Shown: piece after piece, positions 56,378 through 64,000 of the stretch
Layout: the number at the start of each line of letters is the position of its first letter
Position numbering within the stretch: position 1 is the first letter of the stretch
Assembly: GCF_021390595.1 (NCBI RefSeq)
Contig: NZ_JAJEJR010000001.1
Location: 1,488,001-1,552,000 of the forward strand
DNA: 64,000 nucleotides
Origin: Paraburkholderia sp. HP33-1
Lineage (GTDB): Bacteria; Pseudomonadota; Gammaproteobacteria; Burkholderiales; Burkholderiaceae
Reading direction: 5' to 3'
Notes under the pieces: generated by a model
What the model saw: the letters and a program-made list of their open reading frames with translations, nothing else
Databases searched by the model: none
Told to the model about the DNA's origin: nothing
Made by a program: the position numbers and the translations under genes

Positions 56378-56411
56378 AAAAAAAACCGCTCGCGAATTGC
56401 GAGCGGTTTTT
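56378..56411 (-). terminator. Rho-independent terminator of rho
   Basis: Stem AAAAACCGCTCGC/GCGAGCGGTTTTT (56381-56393 with 56399-56411), loop GAATT. The A-run from 56378 supplies U residues on the minus strand, and the T side could also stop plus-strand transcription. Confidence 0.93.
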
Positions 56412-56458
56412 CATGCGGTGCGATGGCCGGTTAATGCGGCCAGCATAAACGTGACGCG

Positions 56459-57727
56459 TTAGCTGCCGCCACCACGACGCATCATGTCGAAGAACTCGGA
56501 GTTGCTCTTGGTCTGGCGGATCTTGTCGAGCAGGAATTCCATCGACTCGACTTCGTCCATGTCGTGAATGAACTTGCGCAGCACCCAGATCTTCTGCAGC
56601 ACTTCGGGCTTGATCAGCAGTTCTTCGCGGCGGGTGCCCGACTTGTTGAGGTTGATCGACGGGTAGACGCGCTTCTCAGCGAGACGGCGCTCGAGGTGCA
56701 CTTCCATGTTGCCGGTGCCCTTGAACTCTTCGTAGATCACGTCGTCCATGCGGCTGCCGGTTTCGATCAGCGCCGTGCCGATGATGGTGAGCGATCCACC
56801 TTCCTCGATGTTGCGTGCCGCGCCGAAGAAGCGCTTCGGACGCTGCAGCGCGTTGGCGTCGACACCGCCCGTCAGCACCTTGCCCGAGGCCGGCACGACG
56901 GTGTTGTAGGCGCGCGCGAGACGCGTGATCGAGTCGAGCAGAATCACGACGTCGTTCTTCATTTCGACGAGGCGCTTGGCCTTCTCGATCACCATTTCGG
57001 CGACCTGCACGTGACGCGCGGCGGGTTCGTCGAACGTGGACGCGATCACTTCGCCGGCCACCGAACGCTGCATTTCCGTCACTTCTTCCGGACGCTCGTC
57101 GATCAGCAGCACGAACAGCACGACGTCGGGATGGTTCTGTTTGATAGCGTGCGCGATGTGCTGAAGCATCACGGTCTTGCCCGACTTCGGCGAGGCGACG
57201 AGCAGGCCGCGCTGGCCCTTGCCGATCGGCGCGATCATGTCGATGATGCGGCCCGTCACGTTCTCTTCGCCGCGCATTTCACGTTCGAGCAGCAACACCT
57301 TGTTCGGGTGCAGCGGCGTCAGGTTTTCGAACATGATCTTGTGCTTCGAGGCCTCCGGCGGCTGGCCGTTGACCTTGTCCACCTTCACCAGCGCGAAATA
57401 GCGCTCGCCGTCTTTCGGCGTGCGCACTTCACCTTCGATCGTGTCGCCCGTATGCAGGTTGAAGCGGCGGATTTGCGACGGGCTGATGTAGATGTCATCC
57501 GTGCTGGCCAGGTAGGAGGTTTCCGGCGAACGCAGGAAGCCGAAACCGTCCGGCAGCACTTCGAGGGTGCCGTCGCCGAAGATCGTGTCGCCCGCTTTGG
57601 CTCGTTTTTTTAGAATGGCGAACATCAATTCCTGCTTGCGCAGGCGGTTCGCGCTTTCGATCTCGAGGCCATTGGCCATCTCGATCAATTGGGACACGTG
57701 CAGAGTCTTAAGCTCGGATAAATGCAT
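56459..57727 (-). CDS. rho: Transcription termination factor Rho
   Basis: Hexameric RNA helicase that ends transcription, 422 residues. N-terminal [20 protein letters not shown] and the RNA-binding OB fold with [20 protein letters not shown], then the ATPase with [20 protein letters not shown] (P-loop), [13 protein letters not shown] (Walker B region) and the Q/R-loop near the C-terminus. The start MHLSEL matches the family; the longer opening lies in the leader. It follows trxA after a 235-base leader, a common gene order. Confidence 0.97.
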   Translation of the reverse strand: MHLSELKTLHVSQLIEMANGLEIESANRLRKQELMFAILKKRAKAGDTIFGDGTLEVLPDGFGFLRSPETSYLASTDDIYISPSQIRRFNLHTGDTIEGEVRTPKDGERYFALVKVDKVNGQPPEASKHKIMFENLTPLHPNKVLLLEREMRGEENVTGRIIDMIAPIGKGQRGLLVASPKSGKTVMLQHIAHAIKQNHPDVVLFVLLIDERPEEVTEMQRSVAGEVIASTFDEPAARHVQVAEMVIEKAKRLVEMKNDVVILLDSITRLARAYNTVVPASGKVLTGGVDANALQRPKRFFGAARNIEEGGSLTIIGTALIETGSRMDDVIYEEFKGTGNMEVHLERRLAEKRVYPSINLNKSGTRREELLIKPEVLQKIWVLRKFIHDMDEVESMEFLLDKIRQTKSNSEFFDMMRRGGGS

Positions 57728-57882
57728 ACGGAGAACCCGCAGGAGAAGGTGCGACGAAATGAAATCTGGGAGGAGGGTGAGCGGAACGCTCAAAGACTTA
57801 CACGTCTTTTCGACGTTTTGTGGATTCTAGCATAGCACACGCCAATTTCCGCCGGTGCGGCGGCGTGGCATCTTTGTCGTGT

Positions 57883-57908
57883 GGCGTGTTGCCGGCTGAC
57901 AACACGCC
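57883..57908. other. Hairpin in the trxA-rho gap
   Basis: Perfect 9-bp stem GGCGTGTTG/CAACACGCC with an 8-base loop, without an adjacent U-run on either strand. It may be a leader structure of rho or an RNA-processing signal. Confidence 0.4.
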
Positions 57909-57962
57909 CGATCCGAAGCGCTAGCGTCGCGCGATGAATCCGCGAGCGCCGCGGCGTTGCTT

Positions 57963-58289
57963 TTACAGATTGCCGTCGAGGAACGCGGTGAGTTGCGACT
58001 TCGACAAAGCGCCGACCTTCTGAGCGGCGACGGCGCCGTTCTTGAACAGGATCAGCGTAGGGATGCCGCGCACGCCGAACTTGACCGGCGTGGACTGATG
58101 CTCGTCGACATTGATCTTCGCGATTTGCAGGCGATCCGCGTAATCCTTCGCGACTTCGTCGAGGATCGGCGCGATCATCTTGCACGGACCGCACCACTCG
58201 GCCCAGAAATCGAGCAGCACGGGTTTATCGGATTTCACGACGTCCTGTTCGAACGATGCGTCGCTAATATGCTTGATTTGTTCGCTCAT
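57963..58289 (-). CDS. trxA: Thioredoxin 1
   Basis: Cytoplasmic disulfide reductase, 108 residues, with active site WCGPC (Cys33 and Cys36) in [12 protein letters not shown] and the cis-Pro loop [22 protein letters not shown] is the family start, and the longer in-frame opening is rejected. Same strand as rho downstream. It is also the expected electron donor for the peroxiredoxin at 27.2 kb. Confidence 0.97.
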   Translation of the reverse strand: MSEQIKHISDASFEQDVVKSDKPVLLDFWAEWCGPCKMIAPILDEVAKDYADRLQIAKINVDEHQSTPVKFGVRGIPTLILFKNGAVAAQKVGALSKSQLTAFLDGNL

Positions 58290-58812
58290 TGATGAATACC
58301 TCTGTCGGTTCGAGGCCCGCCTGAATTGCTCGCCACGATACGTCAAAAACTGGGAAAATTTCCGTTCGCTTTGCCGCATCCGGCACCTTGCCGCGCGTGC
58401 CTGTGAAAATCCGAAAAGCCGCCTGAAAAATACCAGGATTTTCACGGAATACGCGGAAAGAGTCGGGTTTGCGGGTCTTTCAACTGGCAGTGTAGCTTAA
58501 TTCGCTATGCGTTGCCGATGGCGATAGTACTCATTCGGGCAGTGGGGCTAATGGGCCGCCGCCGGAGCGCCAGCCGGTTTCTGCGGCTGATGGATACCGC
58601 GTTGCGACGTAAATGGTGGCGCGCGCGGCGAACTCAAGTGGGATGCGGGGGGGGGGGGCGTCGTCGCGGTCGCCAGGAAGGCGCGAGGTGGCGTGCATAA
58701 GGCCTGCATGAGGCAGACCCAAACGGCGCGAAGCCGTCCGATCCGGCGCGTCGTTCGCGTTTTGCTCGTATTAACAGTCGCACAATGCGCGCGGCAATGA
58801 TAGAATCTTTCG
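58290..58812. other. Intergenic region with a 12-G tract
   Basis: About 520 bases between divergent trxA and ffs. It holds an uninterrupted run of 12 G (58647-58658) within GC-rich sequence, and the ffs promoter at its right end. Short open frames here look non-coding. Confidence 0.5.
58798..58806 (+). promoter_or_regulatory. Extended -10 promoter of ffs
   Basis: TGATAGAAT (58798-58806) is an extended -10 element placed six to seven bases before the predicted 5' end of the SRP RNA. The -35 is weak. Confidence 0.6.
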
Positions 58813-58912
58813 TGACGGGCCTCCTCGCATGGAGGGATGGTCAACCTGGTCAGGTCGGGAACGAAGCAGCCACAGCCGTTTTCCACCAGTGCCGAGGGTC
58901 GGGCTCGTCACC
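58813..58912 (+). ncRNA. ffs: Signal recognition particle RNA (4.5S type)
   Basis: The conserved SRP core is visible: GGTCAGGTCGGGAACGAAGC followed by AGCC (about 58849-58873), the GGAA-type tetraloop domain that binds Ffh. The 5' segment GTGACGGGCC pairs with the 3' segment GGGCTCGTCAC to close the helix, giving about 100 nucleotides. It lies directly upstream of dnaX. The exact ends are inferred from the pairing. Confidence 0.93.
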
Positions 58913-59067
58913 TTCCTTTGCTTTTTCTTCGCGGCCGTATTTCACGGATTCTCCGCAATCATTTCCAGCTTCCGTATTGATCGTTCGCCGAGTTCGAATG
59001 AAGCCTCGCCGTGGCCGTGTCGCGCGTTCGCGCGTCGTCCCGAATCGGTTTTGCGTGCCATTGTTAC

Positions 59068-59076
59068 TGATACAAT
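59068..59076 (+). promoter_or_regulatory. Extended -10 element abutting dnaX
   Basis: TGATACAAT (59068-59076) ends six bases before the dnaX ATG. No Shine-Dalgarno site lies between. Transcription would begin at or next to the start codon. Confidence 0.45.
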
Positions 59077-59082
59077 TTCCGG

Positions 59083-61626
59083 ATGACCTATCAAGTTCTC
59101 GCACGCAAATGGCGGCCGAAGGATTTCGCTTCGCTCGTCGGACAGGAGCACGTGGTGCGCGCGCTCACTCATGCGCTCGACGGCGGCCGTCTGCATCACG
59201 CCTATTTGTTTACAGGTACGCGCGGCGTCGGCAAGACCACGCTGTCGCGGATCTTCGCGAAGGCGCTCAATTGCGAGACCGGCGTGACGTCGACGCCGTG
59301 CGGCGTGTGCCGTGCTTGTCGCGAGATCGACGAAGGGCGCTTTGTCGATTATGTCGAGATGGACGCGGCGAGTAATCGCGGCGTCGATGAAATGGCCGCG
59401 CTGCTCGAACGCGCGGTGTATGCGCCCGTCGATGCGCGCTTCAAGGTCTACATGATCGACGAAGTGCACATGCTGACGAACCACGCGTTCAACGCGATGC
59501 TGAAGACGCTCGAAGAGCCGCCGTCGCACGTCAAGTTCATCCTCGCGACCACCGACCCGCAGAAGATTCCGGTCACCGTGCTGTCGCGCTGTCTGCAGTT
59601 CAATCTGAAGCAGATGCCGGCCGGACATATCGTGTCGCATCTCGAACGCATTCTCGGCGAAGAGAACGTGCCGCACGAGGCGCAGGCGCTGCGCCTGCTT
59701 GCGCGTGCAGCCGACGGATCGATGCGCGACGCGTTGTCGCTGACCGACCAGGCGATCGCCTATTCTGCGAACCAGGTCAGCGAAGACGCAGTGCGCGGGA
59801 TGCTCGGCGCGCTCGACCAAAGCTATCTGATCCGGCTGCTCGACGCGCTCGCGCAGGGCGAGGGCGCGGCGGTGCTGGCGGTCGCCGACGAGATGGCGCT
59901 GCGCAGCCTGTCGTTCTCAACGGCGCTGCAGGACCTGGCGAGTCTGCTGCATCGCATCGCGTGGGCGCAGTTCGCGCCGTCGTCGGTGCTCGACGAATGG
60001 CCGGAGGCCGCCGATCTGCGCCGCTTCGCCGAGACACTCAGCGCCGAGCAGGTGCAATTGTTCTATCAGATCGCGACGATCGGCCGAAGCGAGCTTGGTC
60101 TCGCGCCCGACGAATACGCGGGCTTCACGATGACGCTGCTGCGCATGCTCGCATTCGAGCCGGCGCCGACGGGTGGCGGTGGTGGAGCGGCGGGAGCCGC
60201 TGGCACGCAGACCGGTGCGGCGGGCGCCGGTGCGAAGCGCTCTGGTACAGCGACGGTCGCCGCGCTGCGCGCGCTGTCGCCTTCTTCCGCAACGATGATG
60301 GCCGCCGCCGCACCGGCCCGTGGACTACAGGCTGACGTTTCCGGCGTTGACCAGGGCGAGGGGCCAAAACCGGCCGCGCCAATTGCAACGCCGATCGCGA
60401 AGCCCGCTGTCGACGCTGCTCAAGTCAAGGCAGCAGCGCAATCACTTGATGCCGAAACCGCACGCGCGACAGACGCGTCGCCCGCTGCTGCCGCACGCCC
60501 GCTGGCTCCGTGGGAAGACTCTCCCACGAATGAGGGCGTTGCCATCGCCCGCTCGATCGAGCCGGTCTCGAACGAAGTCTCTGACACCGAACCTGTGTCC
60601 GCACCGCATGCGCCTGCACCTGCCGCGCTCGAGCGGGTGAAGCACACCACGTCGCCAGAACCGGAGCCGCAGCAGGAGCGGGCGGCGCCCGCTTCGGCGG
60701 CGACGGCACCAGCCGCAGTGGACCCCGCACCGCGCCGCGCCGGTGGTGCCAGCGCCGCACTCGACGTGCTGCGCAACGCCGGCATGAAAGTATCGTCCGA
60801 CCGTGGCCGCGCAAACACGGTCGCGGCAGCACCCGCCACGCCGAAGCCGGCCGCGCCGAATCCCGCCGCGCCGCGCGTGGCCGTGCCGGTGCCGAATCCC
60901 ACCGCGTCCCGCCGCGAGTCGCAGGACACTGCGGCGCAGGCTGCGCCCACTCGCAACGCAAACAGCGGCGCGAGCAGCAATGCGCAACAGAACAGCCCGT
61001 CGTTCCCACCATGGGACGACATGCCGCCCGACGATTACATGCCGCTGTCGGCCGCGGACGACGCCTACTTCATTCCGCCAGACGACAACTTCGTACCGGT
61101 GTTCGACCGCGGCCCCGACGACGTCCGCATGGATGGCCCGGCCGCGCAGGCCGCCGCGCCCGCACCGGTCGTCGATACGCGCCCGCTGCCGCCCGCCGTG
61201 CCGCTCGATCCGCTCGGTTTCACCGGCGACTGGCCGGCGCTCGCCGTCGATCTGCCGCTGAAGGGCATCTCGTACCAGCTGGCCTTCAACAGCGAACTGA
61301 TGGCGCTCGAAGGCAGCATCCTGATGCTGAACGTGCCGGTGCCGCAATACGCGGAAGCGTCGCAGGTCGCTAAACTGAAGGCAGCGCTCGTCGAGCGGCT
61401 CGGCCTGAACGTCGAGGTGCAGGTCGAAGTCGGCCCGGCGCGCCGCACCGCCGCCGCGCGCGACGCCGCGCTGCGCGCTCAGCGTCAGCAGGAAGCCGAG
61501 CGCGAGATCAGCACCGATCCGTTCGTGCAGTCGTTGATTCGTGAGTTCGGCGCGAGCATCGTGCCGGGCTCGATCCGTCCGATTACCCCGGACGCTGCGC
61601 CGAACGGTGCGGCGCCGGCCCACTGA
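59083..61626 (+). CDS. dnaX: DNA polymerase III subunit tau/gamma
   Basis: Clamp-loader ATPase, 847 residues. The N-terminal AAA+ has GTRGVGKTT (Walker A) and a four-Cys zinc module ([20 protein letters not shown]). The sensor and lid regions follow ([20 protein letters not shown]). An unusually long Ala/Pro-rich linker occupies about 365-650, then the C-terminal tau domain that contacts the polymerase. I saw no A-AAA-AAG-type slippery site for making gamma by frameshifting. It is followed by ybaB and recR, a very common order. Confidence 0.96.
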   Translation: MTYQVLARKWRPKDFASLVGQEHVVRALTHALDGGRLHHAYLFTGTRGVGKTTLSRIFAKALNCETGVTSTPCGVCRACREIDEGRFVDYVEMDAASNRGVDEMAALLERAVYAPVDARFKVYMIDEVHMLTNHAFNAMLKTLEEPPSHVKFILATTDPQKIPVTVLSRCLQFNLKQMPAGHIVSHLERILGEENVPHEAQALRLLARAADGSMRDALSLTDQAIAYSANQVSEDAVRGMLGALDQSYLIRLLDALAQGEGAAVLAVADEMALRSLSFSTALQDLASLLHRIAWAQFAPSSVLDEWPEAADLRRFAETLSAEQVQLFYQIATIGRSELGLAPDEYAGFTMTLLRMLAFEPAPTGGGGGAAGAAGTQTGAAGAGAKRSGTATVAALRALSPSSATMMAAAAPARGLQADVSGVDQGEGPKPAAPIATPIAKPAVDAAQVKAAAQSLDAETARATDASPAAAARPLAPWEDSPTNEGVAIARSIEPVSNEVSDTEPVSAPHAPAPAALERVKHTTSPEPEPQQERAAPASAATAPAAVDPAPRRAGGASAALDVLRNAGMKVSSDRGRANTVAAAPATPKPAAPNPAAPRVAVPVPNPTASRRESQDTAAQAAPTRNANSGASSNAQQNSPSFPPWDDMPPDDYMPLSAADDAYFIPPDDNFVPVFDRGPDDVRMDGPAAQAAAPAPVVDTRPLPPAVPLDPLGFTGDWPALAVDLPLKGISYQLAFNSELMALEGSILMLNVPVPQYAEASQVAKLKAALVERLGLNVEVQVEVGPARRTAAARDAALRAQRQQEAEREISTDPFVQSLIREFGASIVPGSIRPITPDAAPNGAAPAH

Positions 61627-61699
61627 TCCATCGTTCGCGGCGTCGTCGCAGCGCGACGCCGGAATGCCAGATTCCACGCTATCCAGAAGGAGCACGTCC

Positions 61700-62026
61700 A
61701 TGATGAAAGGCCAACTCGCCGGGTTGATGAAGCAAGCCCAGCAGATGCAGGAAAACATGAAGAAGATGCAGGAGCAACTCGCGCAGATCGAAGTCGAGGG
61801 GCAGTCGGGTGCCGGTCTCGTCAAGGTGACGATGACCTGCAAGAACGACGTGCGTCGCGTGTCGATCGATCCGAGCCTGCTCGCCGATGACAAGGACATG
61901 CTCGAAGACCTCGTCGCCGCTGCGTTCAACGACGCCGTGCGCAAGGCCGAGGCAACGGCGCAGGAAAAGATGGGCGGCATGACCGCCGGACTGCCGCTGC
62001 CGCCGGGCTTCAAGCTGCCGTTCTAA
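61700..62026 (+). CDS. ybaB: YbaB/EbfC nucleoid-associated protein
   Basis: A 108-residue DNA-binding protein ([55 protein letters not shown]). AAGGAG at 61688-61693 marks the start; a second ATG directly follows the first. It forms dimers that bind DNA. It sits between dnaX and recR as in most proteobacteria. Confidence 0.95.
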   Translation: MMKGQLAGLMKQAQQMQENMKKMQEQLAQIEVEGQSGAGLVKVTMTCKNDVRRVSIDPSLLADDKDMLEDLVAAAFNDAVRKAEATAQEKMGGMTAGLPLPPGFKLPF

Positions 62027-62133
62027 GCCTTCGCTGCCGTATAGGGGGCTAAAGGGGGAAGCGCGGTCCGGTTCGAGCACCGCCGTCCCTTCAACTTGCC
62101 CACCGGGTACCACCCACGTCGACGCCGATCCGC

Positions 62134-62730
62134 ATGAAACAACCTTCCGCCCTGTCGGCGCTCGTCGAAGCGCTGCGCGCGCTGCCCGGTGTCGGGCCGA
62201 AGTCCGCGCAACGCATGGCGTATCACCTGATGCAGCACGATCGCGAAGGCGCCGAAAAGCTCGGTCGCTCGCTGCTGTTCGCGACCGAGCATCTGCGTCA
62301 CTGCGAAAAGTGCAACACGTTTACCGAAGCGCAGATCTGCGAGGTCTGCCTCGATGAGGAGCGCGATCCGTCGCTGCTGTGCGTCGTCGAAACGCCGGCC
62401 GACCAGATCATGCTCGAACAGACGATGACCTATCGCGGCCTCTATTTCGTTCTGATGGGGCGGCTCAGTCCGCTCGACGGCATCGGCCCGAAGGAAATCC
62501 ATTTCGACCGGCTCGTGAAGCGCGCATCGGACGGCGTCGTCAAGGAAGTCGTGCTGGCCACCAATTTCACCAACGAAGGCGAGGCCACCGCGCACTACCT
62601 CGGGCAGACGCTGAAGTCGCGCGGACTCTCAGTGACGCGTCTCGCGCGTGGTGTGCCGGTGGGCGGCGAGCTCGAATATGTCGACGCGGGTACGATCGCG
62701 CGCGCGATGCTCGACCGTCGTTCGATGTAG
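62134..62730 (+). CDS. recR: Recombination mediator RecR
   Basis: RecFOR-pathway protein, 198 residues, that helps load RecA. N-terminal helix-hairpin-helix ([20 protein letters not shown]), zinc finger with Cys57, Cys60, Cys69 and Cys72, then a Toprim domain ([17 protein letters not shown]). Encoded after dnaX and ybaB. Confidence 0.96.
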   Translation: MKQPSALSALVEALRALPGVGPKSAQRMAYHLMQHDREGAEKLGRSLLFATEHLRHCEKCNTFTEAQICEVCLDEERDPSLLCVVETPADQIMLEQTMTYRGLYFVLMGRLSPLDGIGPKEIHFDRLVKRASDGVVKEVVLATNFTNEGEATAHYLGQTLKSRGLSVTRLARGVPVGGELEYVDAGTIARAMLDRRSM

Positions 62731-62828
62731 CCACGCGGCTTTCGCTGGCCGCCGCAATACCCGTAGAGGCACGGGTCGTTGCGAGCGGCAGGGACCGCGC
62801 GCGTCACGATGCAAAACAAAGGAGACTC

Positions 62829-64000
62829 ATGAGCGCCACCCCCGAACCAGGCGCGAGCGCCGCGCCGCAAGACGCACGCGGCCCGCTCGCCGGCGTCAAG
62901 GTGCTGGAGCTCGGCACGCTGATCGCCGGGCCGTTCGCCGCGCGTTTTCTCGGCGAATTCGGCGCCGACGTGATCAAGATCGAAGACCCCAAAGGCGGCG
63001 ACCCGCTGCGCAAGTGGCGCAAGCTGTATCCGGAAGTCGGCGGTACGTCGCTGTGGTGGGCCGTGCAGGCGCGCAACAAGAAGTCCGTCACGATCAATCT
63101 GAAAGCCGACGAGGGCAAGGAGATCGTGCGGCGCCTCGCGAAAGAAGCCGATATCGTCGTCGAGAATTTCCGGCCCGGTCTGCTCGAAAAGCTCGGCCTC
63201 GGTTACGACGTGCTGTCCGCCGAGAACCCCGGCCTCGTGATGGTGCGTCTGTCTGGCTACGGCCAGACCGGTCCGTATCGCGACCGTCCAGGCTTCGGCG
63301 CGATCGCCGAGTCGATGGGCGGCCTGCGCCATATCACCGGCTATCCGGATCTGCCGCCGCCGCGCATCGGCATTTCGATCGGCGATTCGATCGCCGCGCT
63401 GCATGGCGTGATCGGCGCGCTGATGGCTCTGCATCACAAGCAGGTGAACGGCGGCAAGGGGCAGGTCGTCGACGTCGCGCTGTACGAGGCCGTCTTCAAC
63501 ATGATGGAAAGCGTGGTGCCCGAATACGGCGTCTATGGCATGGTGCGCGAGCGCACCGGCGCGTCGCTGCCGGGCATCGTGCCGTCGAATACGTATCCGT
63601 GCCGCGACGGCAGCATCGTGATCGGCGGCAATAGCGATCCGATCTTCAGGCGTCTGATGATCGCGATCGAGCGCGACGATCTCGCGAACGATCCGGCGCT
63701 CGCGCATAACGACGGCCGCGTGCCGCGCACCCAGGAAATCGACGCCGCGATCGCCGCATGGCTGTCCACGCGCACGATCGACGAAGCGCTCGCGGTGCTG
63801 AACGCGGCCGACGTGCCGGTGGGCCGCATCTACAGCGTCGCCGATATGTTCACCGATCCACAGTTCATCGCGCGGCAGATGATCCAGCGGTTCAAGTGGC
63901 AGGACGGCAAGGAAATCACGCTGCCCACGGTCACGCCGAAGCTGTCGGCGACACCAGGCGAGACCCGCTGGCTGGGTCCGAAACTGGGTGAACATACCGA
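62829..64000 (+). CDS. CaiB/BaiF family III CoA-transferase (3' end beyond window)
   Basis: About 390 residues are visible and no stop occurs before the window ends. The N-terminal Rossmann-like half has GPLAGVKVLELGTLIAGPFA and ADVIKIEDPKGGDPLRKW. ARNKKSVTINLK and VVENFRPGLLEKLGLGYD are typical of family III CoA-transferases, as is RLSGYGQTGPYRDRPGFGAI. These enzymes move CoA between carboxylic acids; the substrate cannot be read from the sequence. The ATG at 62829 has GGAGA just upstream. Confidence 0.9.
   Translation, partial: MSATPEPGASAAPQDARGPLAGVKVLELGTLIAGPFAARFLGEFGADVIKIEDPKGGDPLRKWRKLYPEVGGTSLWWAVQARNKKSVTINLKADEGKEIVRRLAKEADIVVENFRPGLLEKLGLGYDVLSAENPGLVMVRLSGYGQTGPYRDRPGFGAIAESMGGLRHITGYPDLPPPRIGISIGDSIAALHGVIGALMALHHKQVNGGKGQVVDVALYEAVFNMMESVVPEYGVYGMVRERTGASLPGIVPSNTYPCRDGSIVIGGNSDPIFRRLMIAIERDDLANDPALAHNDGRVPRTQEIDAAIAAWLSTRTIDEALAVLNAADVPVGRIYSVADMFTDPQFIARQMIQRFKWQDGKEITLPTVTPKLSATPGETRWLGPKLGEHT

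Noticed and set aside
58512..58700. Small open frame running through the G-tract
   Set aside because: Low-complexity Arg/Gly translation, no ribosome site, and the G-run reads as poly-Gly; it does not look like a phase-variable gene.

Overview
The window is a GC-rich chromosomal segment from a betaproteobacterium of the Burkholderiaceae, most likely Paraburkholderia or a close relative. The basis is the gene order: a sulfate transporter operon ending in cysB, rpsF-priB-rpsR-rplI-dnaB, a complete lipid A aminoarabinose (arn) operon, alaC-hom-thrC-moeA-moaD-moaE-clpB, trxA-rho, and ffs-dnaX-ybaB-recR. The assignment rests on recognising families and gene order, not on a database search. Most of the window is tightly packed core genome.

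Layout. 1-2.8 kb: end of a sulfate ABC transporter operon (cysW, cysA) with its LysR regulator cysB. 2.8-9.1 kb: an accessory block with a lower-GC DUF1835/DUF3658 gene, a decayed IS66-type orfA, and a 1580-residue trimeric autotransporter adhesin read on the minus strand. 9.6-15.7 kb: an L-asparaginase, then the glyoxylate-to-glycerate operon gcl-hyi-glxR with a divergent LysR regulator. 15.8-17.7 kb: an ECF sigma factor and its zinc-finger anti-sigma factor. 17.9-22.7 kb: rpsF-priB-rpsR-rplI, dnaB, and a DUF47-pit phosphate uptake pair. 22.8-27.7 kb (minus strand): an SDR-like protein lacking the usual catalytic residues, an NlpC/P60 lipoprotein, a PIN-PhoH protein and a peroxiredoxin. 27.9-35.7 kb (minus strand): the arn operon, in which enteric ArnA is split into two genes, plus a Mth938-like gene at its head.

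36.2-42.6 kb (plus strand): alaC, hom, thrC, then molybdopterin genes moeA, moaD, moaE. 42.7-44.1 kb: a group-3 truncated globin divergent from an Rrf2 (NsrR-like) regulator, a plausible nitric-oxide module. 44.2-46.9 kb: clpB behind a good sigma-32-type promoter. 47.0-49.3 kb: yidB, a ComEA-like helix-hairpin-helix protein, and a MerR regulator overlapping a carboxymuconolactone-decarboxylase-family gene, behind a textbook MerR-type promoter. 49.5-56.3 kb (minus strand): a MATE pump, a GT39-type membrane protein, ribosomal protein bL31B, the MtfA peptidase, and a MerR-MFS efflux pair. 56.4-58.3 kb: rho and trxA. 58.8-64.0 kb: SRP RNA, dnaX, ybaB, recR and the start of a family III CoA-transferase gene.

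I did not find a convincing wholly new multi-gene system. The items most worth follow-up are the modular adhesin with repeats that are nearly identical at DNA level, the SDR homologue without its catalytic Tyr/Lys, the MerR/CMD pair (overlapping genes, classical operator, no cysteine in the regulator), the split arnA with a single flippase gene, and several promoters and operators readable directly from the sequence.
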